Source: Polytrichum commune (taxonomy: Eukaryota > Streptophyta > Polytrichopsida > Polytrichales > Polytrichaceae). From it: a DNA stretch of 60,000 bases. The notes below the pieces were generated by a model, which searched no databases, was not told where the DNA came from, and saw only the letters and a program-made list of their open reading frames with translations. Both the position numbers and the translations under genes were made by a program. Each line of letters opens with the position of its first letter. Positions within the stretch are counted from its first letter, which is position 1. This document shows, in pieces, positions 24,371 through 36,483 of the stretch. The DNA lies in NCBI GenBank assembly GCA_950295325.1, contig OX485808.1, positions 3,290,501-3,350,500 of the forward strand, in the 5' to 3' direction.

Positions 24371-25760
24371 TTTTATTTATTTAATTGATACAACTTGTAG
24401 TATTAAAAAAAACCGTGCAAGTTCATGGGCATTGCACCCCCACTCCTACCTATAGCTAAGGTGTACATAATCTTTTTATCCTATTCTACCTAAGGTGTGG
24501 AACTATCTATCAAATCCCTACAATTCCTAACCATGTCCATTTCCCCAACTGGTCGGGGTTAACCCGCTCCCTGCTGGCCTCCCTTCCTTGTGATCAGACC
24601 GCACCAAGTACCCTGGATCGAGGCCTCACCTCCTGGTCCTCCCCTCTTTGGTTGCCTCCTACTTCAGACCCTCAGCCACGTGGCTAGTTGAGGGCTCACG
24701 CTGGCTCCTCTTTGCACCTATAACGGCATACTGTAGCTGGGGATCGATGTGGCCAAGACTCGGCAGTTAGCGTGCTTTGATGGGCAGCAGTCTGTGGTGA
24801 GATTCAGCCGTCTTTACTGACCCCCCCCCCTTACTATTTTAGGATCTGATCCAAGTCCAACCACTGTTCCATTCCCCTGTGAGGTAGCTAAGTGTGTCCC
24901 AACCGAATTCACATCTCCGTATCGAAATGGTTCCTCCACCTTGATTCTTTGGACTAATTCTGGATCTTGTTCAGTAATGCCAGTTTACTAAGTGAATGCC
25001 CTTCCTCCCAATTGAAACACTTACATTGTTTTAGTTACACCCAGTTGCATTGTTGATTCCAACTAGCACCTCCCTCCTGGTTCCTTTCACCTTCGGCGAT
25101 GAGCTGCTTTGAATTTTGGCCGCGGACACCTTCGGGGTGTGCCCCCTCTCTGGCCTCAGATTCTCCCCCTTATAATCCCATTGCGTTCCATCCAGTCTCC
25201 CCGCTCTCCACCGCACCCGTGAATTCACCCAGCCTCACCTTTGCTGGCCTTTTTCTCTCGCAGCCAACCGCCCCTAGTCTCCGTCGGGGTCCCCTCTTTG
25301 GCAGCATGCCCTCTCCCTTCTTCCCAGAGAACTTTGTCCTCCTCCTTCCCGAGGCCTTCCAGACCCCCTTCTCACCTTGCGAGAATCCAGCTGCTTATCC
25401 AAATTGCAGCCGAGCCCCCCTCCCCTAAACTGGGTATCCCCAGTCCTAATTCCAACAATAAAACAACAGTCTAAGGCACTAAGCTTGATCCCTCATCCCC
25501 CTTAAGACCAGAAGAGACCAATCCTTTGGCCGCAACCTGAGTTCTAAGTCTTAATTTCAGAGGTTAATGGATCACCACCTCCGCACTCCCACTAGCACCC
25601 TTTTCAATAGTAACCATCACACTATCCTACTAGACACGCTATCTACCCTGAGAGTCTACAACTCCATTCAACCTCAACCCACTCTTTTTATGTTTTAATT
25701 TGTTTGACTAGAAATCAAAGTCCAAGTTTTTAGTAAATAAGAAAAATAAGAATTCATGTG
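24371..25760. other. C/T-rich stretch, possible LTR-retroelement leader or gag remnant
   Basis: The block ending TGTGGGCACCATCTTGGGCT (25758-25777) recurs at 34485-34504. On the minus strand the latter is preceded by GTATCAAGAGCAGG, which resembles a primer-binding site for initiator Met-tRNA. That suggests both C/T-rich regions are minus-strand LTR-retroelement interiors, but no protease, RT or integrase motif was found. Weak call. Confidence 0.25.
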
Positions 25761-26094
25761 GGCACCATCTTGGGCTCACATGGTGGTAGCAACAGCTTTG
25801 ATGGCTTCCATGAGCAATCAGACACCCAATTGCTACCAACCTCACATGAACCTCCAACAAAGAAGTGAAAAATTCCGAAAAGAAGGTACCTCCTAAACCC
25901 TAAACCCTGGCTGTATTTTTTGGGGAGTAATGCATTGGCTGAGGACTGAGGGCTAAGATTATTCTAAAATGTCGCCTCAATTTCTAATTTCTAAGCATGT
26001 GTCATTTCAATTTCTAACATGTCAATTGATGTGTGATATTTTTTCTTTCTCAAGTTTTTTTCTTTCTCAAGTTTTGACATGTACTCATTCTTGA

Positions 26095-26357
26095 GGGCCT
26101 CAAAGATTGAGGACAGCATAGGAAGTGGCCCCTAAACCCATAATGTTTGGGGAGACACATGCATGGCGGGTTTTTGGCGGGTATAACCCCCCCCCCCCCC
26201 CGGGTCTAGAGGTAGTGGAGCGGGCCCTTCCGGTGGAGGCCACGTTTTTTTCTTGTGAAAACTTGTGAAAGAAATCCGCCAAAAACCCGCCATGCACGTG
26301 TCTCCCCAAACATTATGGGTTTAGGGGCCACTTCCTATGCTGTCCTCATTTGAGGCC
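26095..26357. repeat. foldback element (two ~80-bp inverted arms)
   Basis: Left arm 26095-26178 starts GGGCCTCAAAGATTGAGGAC. The right arm 26276-26357 is its reverse complement with a 3-4-base indel and few mismatches, sharing CATAGGAAGTGGCCCCTAAA and CATAATGTTTGGGGAGACAC. The ~100-bp loop contains a run of about 16 C. It lies just upstream of the hAT N-terminal remnant and could be an inserted foldback or MITE. Confidence 0.85.
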
Positions 26358-26424
26358 CTTCCGGTTGTTTTTTTGGCATTTTCAGGATATGTGTTTCTCA
26401 CTGGTTTAGGGTGGTTTTGGTGCA

Positions 26425-26642
26425 GATTTCAAGAAAATTGGGCAGCAAAATACCCATGGTCTCAACAGGACCCTGAAGGGGATGGTACATTTGACAAAGT
26501 TCGATGTATCATCTGCTCTAAAGTAAAAGGCAGAGACAAAATACTGGATGCAAAAGATGACAACCTGAAAAAACACCAAGGATGGAAGAGAGCCCTCAGC
26601 GACTTACCTTCTTTGAAGGTGAAGAAGGGTGAATGGTATTGA
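26425..26642 (+). pseudogene. hAT-type transposase N-terminal zinc-finger remnant
   Basis: The frame reads FQENWAAKYPWSQQDPEG, then RCIICSKVKGRDKILDAKDDNLKKHQG. This resembles the N-terminal BED/TTF-like zinc finger of plant hAT transposases (W..YPW, C-x-x-C, distal H). A TGCAG just before 26425 could be a splice acceptor. With the C-terminal domain at 28189-28446 on the same strand it may be one element whose middle was replaced or lost. Confidence 0.55.
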
Positions 26643-27550
26643 GATGTTGTTTTAGATTAGAGAACTTGCAAGCCGAAGCACGGGCGATATGCACTTGGTG
26701 TTTGATTTGCATAGAATGAGACATTTAGGGGGTTTTTCCCACTTCTTCATAACTATTTAGAATACAAGGATCTTATATAACTTCTACTTTTAAGAGCCTA
26801 CATCTCATACGGCTTATTGGCGATGCATGCCATTGTAAATAAAGAAGTGGTTTCCTCCTAAATTTTTTGTGACGTAATTTGTGGGATGTAATTTGTGGGA
26901 TGTAATTTCGCATATTTACTACTGCTTTTCCTTGTTCCAATAATGGCCTTGCAATATTTTTTATTTTTCACTTAGCTAAACTTCCAAAAGCCATCACAAC
27001 AAGTACCGCATTTGCATTTCTCTACTGTCCATTTTAGATAGCGGCAATTTCATTCTACCACACATTTCATCGCAATGTTTACAATTTCCTTACATGTTTA
27101 CATAGCCGAAACTGCAATGTAAAAAACCATTATAATAGCCATTTCACCCCCCAGTAAAAAATGAAAAAAATTCGCTGGTCTGTACCCACTCGAGATTTAT
27201 GCTGCTTGGATTAGTGTCCGGGGTTCAAGCGACGCACAGTCGGAAGCCTGGAATATTTGAATAGGATAATGGTTCATGCCTATGAACGGGGAGTACCGGC
27301 ATTTAGTTACGACCTAGCCGGTTGAAATTGAGAATTTCCGAATGAAATAGCAAAGTGTAGGATGAGCTTCCGGATGAATTTTTTTTTTGTAGGAAATGGA
27401 CCGGTCTAGAAAATTATGTGTAGGAATTTTGCCTTTTACCTTTAGTGTAAGGGGGAAATTTACCTACTGTAAATAATTTTTGTAGGCTAGTAGCCGGCCA
27501 ATCTCATACTTTATAGGAATTAATTTTCATACTGGATCTCAAACCAGCAA
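26643..27550. other. non-coding stretch between hAT remnant pieces
   Basis: No gene seen. A tRNA B-box-like GGGGTTCAAGCGAC near 27219 and a GGTTCATGCC block near 27271 hint at a decayed SINE copy related to those at 28.6 and 34.6 kb. Confidence 0.3.
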
Positions 27551-27860
27551 ACTGGATCTCTCCTACAATATCCTCCAAGGGAACTTCACAGAAAATGGGT
27601 TCGGTGTCTGCAAGGGGCTGCAAACCCTAAACCTAACAAGCAATGAGCTTGTGGGTAGCAACCGTAGCATACCTGCGGGGATGTACACACAGCTGCCGTC
27701 CATCAAAGTGATCGACCTTTCTCACAATTCTCTCACTGGGACCCTCCCAACTGAGATCAATTGCAGCAGCTTGTAGGTGCTGAGCCTCTCTTTCAACGAC
27801 TTCACCGGCGCTAGCCCTACTGGGCTTGGCTGGTGCCCGCAACTCACTCAGATCAAGAAG
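27551..27860 (+). pseudogene. fragment of an LRR receptor-like kinase ectodomain
   Basis: The frame encodes plant extracellular-type leucine-rich repeats: LDLSYNILQGNF, LQTLNLTSNELVGS, IKVIDLSHNSLTGTLPTEI, then VLSLSFNDFTG. The LxLSxNxLxGxLP pattern is that of receptor-like kinases. A TAG at 27774-27776 interrupts it and no signal peptide, transmembrane or kinase part is present. It lies between the hAT N-terminal and C-terminal remnants, so it could be a gene fragment captured by that transposon. Confidence 0.8.
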
Positions 27861-28188
27861 ACCAATTCGTCGGAGCCTGTGGTTGTGTGGTCCAAATCTT
27901 ACTGCCCGTATGTCATTCTGGACGATTCTCTCCTGGATTGCTTCTGTGTGCGAATGTGTGCGAATTCTTGTGTGCATTCAAGTGACTGCATTGTGTGCAA
28001 CAGGGAAATTTGTGGCACTGGCAATTTTGAGATGACAGAATTGAAAAGAAGAAGTGACGACTCCATGTTGCCTCGGTTGTGAATTATGTTGTGAATGCTT
28101 CATCTTTGAGCTTGTTATAGTCTATTTGTAAGCCCAAAATGTTGCTTCATCTTTTCAAGTCGGTCTAATTCTATACGAAATCCCTAAT

Positions 28189-28446
28189 TTGACCTTTAGC
28201 ATTCAAAATTTGATTAAAACACGGGTAAGGAATAGATTGGGAAGCAAAAACTTGGAAGCTTTACTCAGAGTTGCTTTAGAAGGGCCTGAAGAGGAGTATG
28301 ATGCTATTTTGATGGATGCCATACCCATGTGGAAGAATGAAACAAAATACAAGTTTCTTTATGCTAACCCAACTACTTATCTGTCTGGTGCAGCCACGGG
28401 TCCTACAGCTAGCACTTCCACTTCAGTATATGATGATTTGTCTTGA
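28189..28446 (+). pseudogene. hAT transposase C-terminal (hATC) remnant
   Basis: FSIQNLIKTRVRNRLGSKNLEALLRVALEG is the hAT dimerisation motif (S-x-x-N-x-I-K-x-x-x-R-x-R-L...L..LLR), followed by a short acidic/serine-rich tail and a stop at 28446. No ATG start or catalytic core is attached. It pairs in strand and order with the zinc-finger remnant at 26425. Confidence 0.75.
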
Positions 28447-28639
28447 TACCTTGCATTTGGTTGCATCTTATGCTTTCCATTCTCTTCCCACATGTTTTGA
28501 TTGTTATTAGTGGTGGATTGTATGTTCTTTCCTCTATGTTTTTTAACACATGCTTTGATTTTTGCATATGTGTGGGCATGTCGTACTAACCAGCTTCCCA
28601 AAAATGCATGAATCTTATTCTAGGTTTGTGCATTTTTGG

Positions 28640-28985
28640 GAGGCTGAATCTCTGGCCCTAATTTGGTAGGGGCAAAGCCAGGTTCAAATCCTGACAGAGA
28701 TATGGAACAAAACAATGCTTTAGAAGTACAAAAAAATCAAAGAATACATGAAAATAAAAAAAACCGGCTATATTTTCTTAGTGTAGGAAATTTGCCAATT
28801 GAAATTGGCCAATGGAGGCAATGCCACCGGAAGAAATTGAAATTCTAGGAAATTTTCCGACTACTCTTACCACCTCACTGCCACTTCCGGGCAAATTTTA
28901 AAAAAACCGGGATGAATGAAAATTTGCAGGAAATCTACCGGTTGCCTCCCAGAACTTCCCGGACTCTGGTTCATGCCTTGCGGAT
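28640..28985 (+). repeat. SINE-like retroelement, copy 1
   Basis: Begins with a tRNA-like head (28648-28701) carrying an RNA polymerase III B-box-like GGTTCAAATCC. Its body and tail match the copy at 34610-34970, ending with the shared block AACTTCCCGGACTCTGGTTC. The body is rich in CCGG and AAATTTTCC words. There is no coding potential, as expected of a SINE. Confidence 0.6.
28648..28701 (+). ncRNA. anticodon-armless tRNA-like head (54 nt)
   Basis: A 7-bp acceptor-like stem (ATCTCTG with CAGAGAT) encloses a D-like hairpin (GCCC...GGGGC, 28655-28673) and a T-like hairpin (CAGG TTCAAAT CCTG). The anticodon arm is absent. The second copy at 34614 has the same plan, so the form is a feature of the SINE family and not a chance deletion. 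Confidence 0.5.
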
Positions 28986-29164
28986 TCCAAGGGTGCGTTG
29001 GGGAATGAACACTGGGACTGTAACTGTGAACCATTCTTGGGTTTCCCTCCCTGCAGCTTGCCTGGCAGGCTAACCACAGCGTCTGTATTTAGGTTTCTCG
29101 AACCTTCGGAAGACATCTAGAGAACTTGCGGATTCCTGCTCGGTTGAGGCCTTCTTTGGGCAAC

Positions 29165-29560
29165 TACACTAAATAGCCTATTTAGTGTCAGATGGTGTTT
29201 AATGCCACTATGGTATCGTTTCGGATGACACTTCTTACGAATAAGTTTACCAATCTTGTCATGGATGAGTTCATCCATCGCTCAAATCCTACCTCCTCTT
29301 GTCAACAACATGTGATGAGATGTTGTCGTGGATGATTGAAATTTGGATGAGAAAACACTTGGTAAGTGAAAGTAATTGCAACACCGTAAATCTATAACAC
29401 CTCCCCCCCTGCCAAGAAAAAAAATTTACAAAGGAATTACAAGGAATGACAAATGATGTTGGGTTAACATTTAGTGTGGGTGACACTAAACCGCTGGTTT
29501 ACAATTAGTGTCGAGCAAGACAATCAAAATTGGTGACACTAAATATCACCTCTAACTTAC
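29165..29560. repeat. dispersed TTTAGTGT-type repeat, copy 2
   Basis: Starts CTACACTAAATAGCC and ends near CACTAAATATCACC. The interior from 29250 matches 11285-11548. Probably a MITE relative of the element at 4663; TIRs are short and eroded. Confidence 0.6.
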
Positions 29561-29622
29561 AAACGTTTTTACAATTGGATTCGTCACAAAAAAAAAAAAA
29601 AAAAAAAACTTTAGATCTTCAC

Positions 29623-30049
29623 CCACGGTTCACGGGGAGGTCACTTCATTGTCAAGTTGACACCACGTGCGGACAAAGTTTGCTACCCCTATATTACATG
29701 CCATATATAATTTTAAAATTTATGATATTTTTTCTACATATACATAACCATTGATAGTATCTTTTGTATACATTTTTTAAAATTTTAGTCATCTTTATTT
29801 TTTTTAGTAATTGTTTTAGTTCAATTCTGTGTCATTCTAGTTAGAAATGATATGTTTTATGAAAAAAAACAAATCATCAAATTTAGTTACCACTTTTGAC
29901 TATGTCATAGGTACTGTGTATATCTACTCATGAAAAAAATTTGATAAAATTTTGACCCATTTTGGTGGTGCAACTTACCAAAAGAAGATTTTTTTTGGTC
30001 GCACGTGGTGTTCAACTTGACAATGGAGTGATCTACCCGTGCCACGGTT
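29623..30049. mobile_element. hAT-type MITE with 8-bp target duplication
   Basis: The 411-bp element (29631-30041) is flanked by CCACGGTT at 29623-29630 and 30042-30049. Ends are inverted: left CACGGGGAGGTCACTTCATT, right (reverse complement) CACGGGTAGATCACTCCATT, both continuing GTCAAGTTG to ACACCACGTGC. It is the same family as 22143-22561 and shares the C(A/T)CGGGGAG tip with the MITE at 4992. Non-coding. Confidence 0.88.
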
Positions 30050-31150
30050 GTTGAAATTGAGGTCGCATTTTATGGGCAGGATTGGGGGAATTCGGGTGTG
30101 GGAAGTTAGGGGTTGAACCAACCCCACCAAATGCTTGGGCGCAACTTCAACTCATTTGATTTTTTGAGTTTAGCTTTATGGTATGTAGTGTGACCTACTA
30201 CATGGGTTTATGGAATGCTCTAACTTTCGCTAAGAATGTAAGTTGTCATGAAGGAAAGTCCATGCATTTAAATTTTTTTGGTAAAACACAAAATCCATAA
30301 TTAGGAGTTATGGCGTTGTGAATTTCCAAATAATTACACTCTATATCATAAACAATGTACCATTCAACTTATAATGTATAGGTTGTATGTTGTACATATA
30401 CCTTTAGAAATATCTCAGTTTCACAAAACATATCAGGATGTTTGAACTGGTTGAAAATAACGAGATTCGAGTGCTTGTAGGATTTTCTTCATAGGAGCTT
30501 CATGCTCAAGAGATTCAAAGATTCAAATTCAATCATTAGTGTTGAATGAAATTTTTATTTTTATTTTTTGTTTATATATATATATATTTATAATGTTTAA
30601 ATTTAGTTGTGGAATGATGTAGTCACCAAGTTGGTGTTTAGCGCGGGCCATCATTACACCATTTATGGCATTTAGTGTCACTTACTAGCCAGAGTTACAC
30701 ATTGCTATAACATATTATTATTAATGCAAACATTTACCAAGTAAAAAATGTTAATGCTTGATAGTGTCCAAACAACCAATTTGGACCTTGTTGGTAAAAC
30801 ATGAAATCTATAGTAAAAACTTATAGCCCAATGTAACTACAAAAAATAGGTGACTAAATGCCATACATGGTGTAGCGAGATACATAATAAAAAGTTATAG
30901 CACAACAAACTCCAAATAGTAAGTGACATCAAATACCATAGTGATGTTGTTTTCATGCCTGTTTTTGTCCTAAAGTGTATTCTTGGTTGATAGTAATGTG
31001 AAGTGCATATATTTTTTTGAGCACCAAAGAGCTCAAGTGTTGAAGTCATCTTTATCATGTGTCACGCTTAGTGTCACTGCATTCTCAAATTTAACACCAC
31101 GTGCGATTGAAATTAAAATCTATTTCTTACATGCTACTAAGTTCATAATT
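30050..31150. other. AT-rich non-coding stretch
   Basis: No gene seen. A one-ended fragment of the hAT MITE family (AACACCACGTGCG, then TTACATGC and ATTTATGGCAT) lies at about 31085-31165. Confidence 0.4.
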
Positions 31151-34100
31151 TATGGCATCACCACCTACTTGTTTGGTGCACGCTCTAACTCGAACCCTTC
31201 AAGGCCCTGTGCGGGTCTCTTGAAGGTTGGTTGATACTTACACCCTCCGATATTTATCGTCGGAGGGGTAGTCTCAATCCTCCGAGTTAAGTTTCCGGTT
31301 GGTTCTTGCCCACGGGGGTCGTACGAATTATGTTGGTTATTAATTAGTTTAACACGGTTTTACCACAAAAAATCAACTGGATGGGACCGGGGAATAAGAC
31401 AACATAGGTGTTCAACTTGTTGCACAATCTTCAAGGGTTGGGGCCATCACCTCCGACCCTTAAGGCCAACAATATGATGGTGGTTTCGTGGGTCATTACT
31501 CCCAACTTACTACCTACAAACATACAGAGTGGTAATGCCGGTGATTAATCCGGCTTCACCACACACAAACGAGCTATGAATGGAAAGTTACTACCACAAC
31601 ACTTAACCGAGAGGCTCCGCACACATGGGAGTTGGAATCCCCCTCAGCGGCTAGGTGAGTGATGTCCCCCTTGCCTTACATGAATAGTTGGGTCGGGATG
31701 AGAATTTACCTTTGCCGCGCTCCCTCCATTCTTAAATTGAAGGGTGTCAGGTTAAAAAGCTTACGGATTGCTAACATTAAGGATTATATTCACGCAAAAT
31801 ATGAAGGCTAAATTGTAGTTTTTGTGTCCACTACACTTGCTTGAAAGTGACACAACTACTCAATGGTGTGTTAAAAAATACACTACCTTCTCTCAAGAGT
31901 TCTAAGTATAAGAATTCTAACTTATGCATATATTGAATGAATGAGAATGTTTTTTCTCCTTCTAACTATAATTCTAAAGGGCTTCACCGTGCAAAAAAAT
32001 AAAAATTAGGAGAAAGAATTGAAAGGAGAAGAGGAGATTTTTATCACCCTTTAAATGAAGGGTTGGGCTCCTTCTCCTTTTCGTTCACCGAGGGGTCCCG
32101 TTCTTTGAACGGTGGCAACCAAACCCTCGGAGATGAATGGGGGTGAGGGATATCGCCTCGCACCCCACTTGTTCAAGCCCTTGGAAAGATTTTTCCATTT
32201 CTGTTTGAACTTCAATTTTTGGTTGGCAAGGGTGGCAACATGGTCTTTTGCCCTAGTTGGCAAAATCGCTTACGCTTATAGTTGTCACTTTCTTTTCTTT
32301 CTTGGCCGCTTCCGGAATTAGTCTTGTTTTTTGCCGCCACTTGACTTTTGCTTGCTTGAATTGGTTGATTCTAACTTAACCTACCTACTTACTAACCTAC
32401 TACTTTCACACTTTTGATTCGGGTAAAGGGCATTTCCCTTTTACCCCTTCGGTTTTTAATTTCTACTTGCCCAAGAGTTTTACCCCAAGGGTAAAAACAC
32501 CCTTAGCTAACATACCTTAATCTAAATGGTTTTTTCGCTAAATTTTCCTATTACTAATTTAATGATTTTTCTAAAACACATCAATTGTGAGCCAAATTGC
32601 CATTGGGGGCAATTTTGACGCTCACACATATGCATTTTATTCAGAGAGCACAAGGTTAAAGTATTTAGAAATACTTCATGCCCTTGTGGTCATTGTCACA
32701 TCATCATTCCCATCACTAATCATCTACACTTCACACTTAAGTTTCCCTAACACACCATCCAAGCATAACCTAATTCAATTCACTAACCTAACCACATTCA
32801 TCATTGGCCGCCATAAGTGAATGCACTCGGCTAACAAGCTAATCCAAACCCAAATCCTAACTGCTACCATGTTTTCGTGTGCCCACTGATGCCTTGGTAC
32901 CCCTGGTCTTAAATCGGTTACTCCTCCTAATGTCCTTCCCGCTTCGGTTCAGCTGCTAGCTGCCTCGGCCAACTGGTCCACAGATTCGTAAGCTCAGCTG
33001 CGACAATAGCCTCCTGCCACCAAGTTTAACAGATCTCCGCTACCTCAATCGGCGAGTTAAACGCCTGTAATGAACCAGGCTTCCTCCTCGAGGCGGTTGC
33101 GCATTCGAGCTACCTGACTACCAATCGATCCAATGAGGGAGGGTTTGAGTTGATCAACTCCCACTTTCCACCTCGCCTCAGGTCACTTGCAAGGCAGTAG
33201 CCAAGTGACTTGATTCCTCCCTCTCCCTAATCTTTCCGCTTCAAGCATGTACTTCGCTGGCCGCTACTACACCAACACCGAGCTTATTCATCCAGCATTG
33301 CGTCTTGATAATCTCTGCCCTTAGATACCGCCGATGCCAAGGTATAAGCCCAACTCATATTAGCAGGCCAAATTCATCCAGGGAAGGCACCTATTATGAG
33401 CATCCTCGGACATTTTCCCCGGTGAATTGCCATGTTTTGTTGTCCCAATCTTGGGGGGGGGGGCAGTGTGTTAGAAAGTTAAGGATATAGGTGCGAACAA
33501 CCACTATTTTATAGGGGGTATTACTTTCAATTTATTTTTTTCACATACTATCATTATGTAAATTTCTACTTTGGGTTAATAGAAAAATGGTTTGCATTAC
33601 TTATAATTCCAAATTACCTATTATTCCATACCCTATAGTACTTTAAAGATGTCCAGTGCTATTTTTTATACCTATATTACTCTTAAGTCCATTTATAATT
33701 TTTAGCCCCCATGTTTTTAAAATACCCTATCATTTGTTCGCACGTATATTGCTACTCCAACCAAAGACTACCCCCCCCCCCGAGGTCCCAATGCTTGAAT
33801 GCATTTGCCCATCGGTGCTATGATTTCTTGTGTTGGTGCTTGCACAACAACCCAGCAATCCCGTAAGCATAACCTCAAATTCGAGCACTCGAACCCGGTC
33901 TTCAGCCACCTCGAAGCGCTCTAGCTTACCTCGCCGAGGAAGTGGATTCAGGTCAGGTCACATGCCTTAGCTGCAACCTCCTCACCACAGCCTGAGCTCG
34001 GGAGCTCTTCCCACCATCAGCCTTTTTCTCCTGAGGCCCTCCCACCGAAGCTTGAAAATCCGGCAGGGGCTCCGCCCTCCGGCCAGCCTCCTGGTTATAG

Positions 34101-34600
34101 TGTGTGTGAGAGAGAAAGTGATCCCATGCCCGAGGCTTCCAGGCCACTCTCCGCTGATCCGAGAATTCCGAAGTTGATTCATTTGAGAGGCCCTCTCCCT
34201 CTAAACCACATCACATCCATCCTAAAACAAACAATACTTTGGCCTAATACTCAATCCTACATACACACTAACCTAAGTCATGTCCCAACTAACTCTAAGT
34301 CCCTCTTAACAATTAATTAATTCCCCACACTCAATAATTCCAGCCTCAAGCCCAAGTAACTCCCACATAGCCTTCAAAGTTAACTCAAACCTAAACTCAA
34401 AGTTTCACTCTGTTTATCTTTTTGAATATTCAATATAAATTTAAAGCCTAAGGTTTTAGTGTTTTTAGGATTAAGAACACATGTGGGCACCAATTTGGGC
34501 TCACACCACGAGCAATGACCTGCTCTTGATACTGTAAAACGCGAACCTTAAACTTTTTGAATTATGCAACCTTTCCATGATCAAATCCAATTGCTTCTAT
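31151..34600. other. unassigned repeat-like DNA
   Basis: No coding gene recognised. An inverted pair TGTGAGCCAAATTGCC / GGCAATTTTGACGCTCACA at 32587-32628 forms a hairpin and shares TGTGAGCC.AAATTG with the reverse complement of 34485-34504. The segment 32900-34200 is C/T-rich like 24.5-25.6 kb. An LTR-retroelement remnant on the minus strand is possible but unproven. Confidence 0.3.
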
Positions 34601-34604
34601 GAAG

Positions 34605-34975
34605 AATTGGGGGACCCTTGGCCTTCAAGCGGTGAAGGCATTGCTAGGTTCAATTCCTGCCAAGGATATTAACTCTTCAAATTTAAAGTTTTGAACATGC
34701 CTTTCTTTTCACTTATTCAAGATTTTGTACTAAGAAATGATTTCTAATAAATTTTCATACATTTTTTAAACAATTAGTGCCAATATGAATTCCATTTAAT
34801 CGGATATTGGCCAATGAAAATATGAAAATATAGGCAATTAGCCGATTGATTTTACAAAAGACCAGCTCTTGCCGATGTAAATTGGAAAAAACCCGACCCT
34901 TTGTAGCAACTACCGGCAATTAGCCACTAAGGCTTCAAAAACTTCCCGAACTCTGGATCACACCCCCTTACGATT
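34605..34975 (+). repeat. SINE-like retroelement, copy 2
   Basis: Second copy of the family at 28640: tRNA-like head with B-box-like GGTTCAATTCC, then an AT-rich body and the shared ending AACTTCCCGAACTCTGG (compare AACTTCCCGGACTCTGG in copy 1). The bodies are only loosely alike, so the copies are old or belong to different subfamilies. Confidence 0.55.
34614..34667 (+). ncRNA. anticodon-armless tRNA-like head, second copy
   Basis: CCTTG pairs with CAAGG as a shortened acceptor-like stem. A perfect 5-bp D-like hairpin follows (CCTTCAAGCGGTGAAGG, 34622-34638), then a T-like hairpin around TTCAATT. The length and missing anticodon arm match 28648-28701. Confidence 0.45.
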
Positions 34976-36483
34976 TGTAACCACATGTGATAATGGGGTA
35001 TTGAATGAATGGATATTTATGCACTTCTCAATATTTTTTTACTTCTCTATTTGTAGATAAAAAGCTACTTTGACATACTTTTTAGCACCCTCTATTTATT
35101 TGTAATTGTCAACAGAGGTTAATTTTTGGCACAATAATTTTTATACAAACTGTACGAGTATCAAATAGTGGACGGAATACTATCGCATTGTGAAACCAAC
35201 TATGTGAGCAACAAACATTCCATATTATTCATACTATCATTCATTTGGTTGGTTTTAATTAATATTACCAATCCTAAACCATTCAAAGTACCATTCAAAA
35301 CACAACCAATAGCACTTGGGATACTAGTTAAGGGGTCCCACATGTTTAGCGTCGTTACAAAACCCAACGGCCATTAAGGAACACCAACACATTTCTTGCC
35401 CAAAAAAATCCCACGACAATTCCCTTCATACTAATGTGTTTGATTCAAATTTGAACAGATATTACACACTTCTTCATTCATGTAGTCAAGCCCATAATTA
35501 TTCTGTTGATCCTACTACACACTTTAGGGGGATCCTATGTCTATGACCCTATTTTTTTCTTTTATTGATTACAAAAAAGAAGGAATTATCCACCATCCTA
35601 TTTTGCATATAATCATGTAGGGGACATATTTCCAATGCTATGGTAGATTAAACAAAATTACAAAATTTACCCTAAATGAATTAAATTGATCTTTTATTTT
35701 TTTTAATCTCACATGGTTTTCTAAAACTTCGATAGTCACCTCCCTGAGGAAGTAATCCCTACATAAAACGTACACTACCTTAGTTGATGCTCCACGTATT
35801 CCAAGAAAAGGTTCACCAAGGTGGAACGTGCTATCTCCACATGGATACGTGCAAACCTCAACATAGATCATGTTGTCCAATATGCATCTACATTCATGAG
35901 CTTCATGAATTAAAATGCAATATCCAGACAAGGATTTATAAAACTCCAAAAATTGGAAGATGACAAATTAACTTGAAGTAGGAAAAAACTTCAATGTTGG
36001 GTGATTTTGAGGTTCCTTCATGTCGAAGAATGTTGGAATAAATTGTGCAAAACCCATGAAACGTCTAATCCATATTGCGCCAATGTTTTATGGGTTTAGC
36101 TCTTCACCTCTCATGCTTTGCCACATCAAAAAACATTTTACAACACCACTTTTAGTGAAAGCCATCCAATTGAGCTCTGTTGTTGTTGTTGTTGCACAAT
36201 GTTATGTTCCGTGAATCTTGAACACCTTTTTCCAAGAGTGGGTTGCGAGTCCTTTAACTAAAGTTACCTTTGTTTTGTATTGTGGTGGTACAAAAAATTT
36301 GCAATCACAATGACGGGAGTAGTCTTCCATCTAGATCAAAGTCCTGCAAATATGGTTCCACCTTCTTGTAAGCAAAGAGTTAGAGAAAACATTATTTGCA
36401 TGTAGATAGTTCCAATGATGGAGTGGAGAGTTGAGAGAAGGCCTGAGGCAATGTTTCTTGCTCTGTTTGGTTGATGAATACCG
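34976..36483. other. non-coding stretch
   Basis: AT-rich, with a (GTT)n run near 36178. A 103-codon minus-strand frame at 35638-35949 has no recognisable domain. Nothing else can be supported. Confidence 0.35.

Noticed and set aside
26100-26309. Minus-strand frame over the foldback
   Set aside because: Lies inside the hairpin arms and poly-C loop; no coding signal.
34485-34545. Definite LTR retrotransposon with initiator-tRNA primer site
   Set aside because: Only a one-gap match to the primer site and a shared leader block; no paired LTRs, and no RT or integrase motif found.
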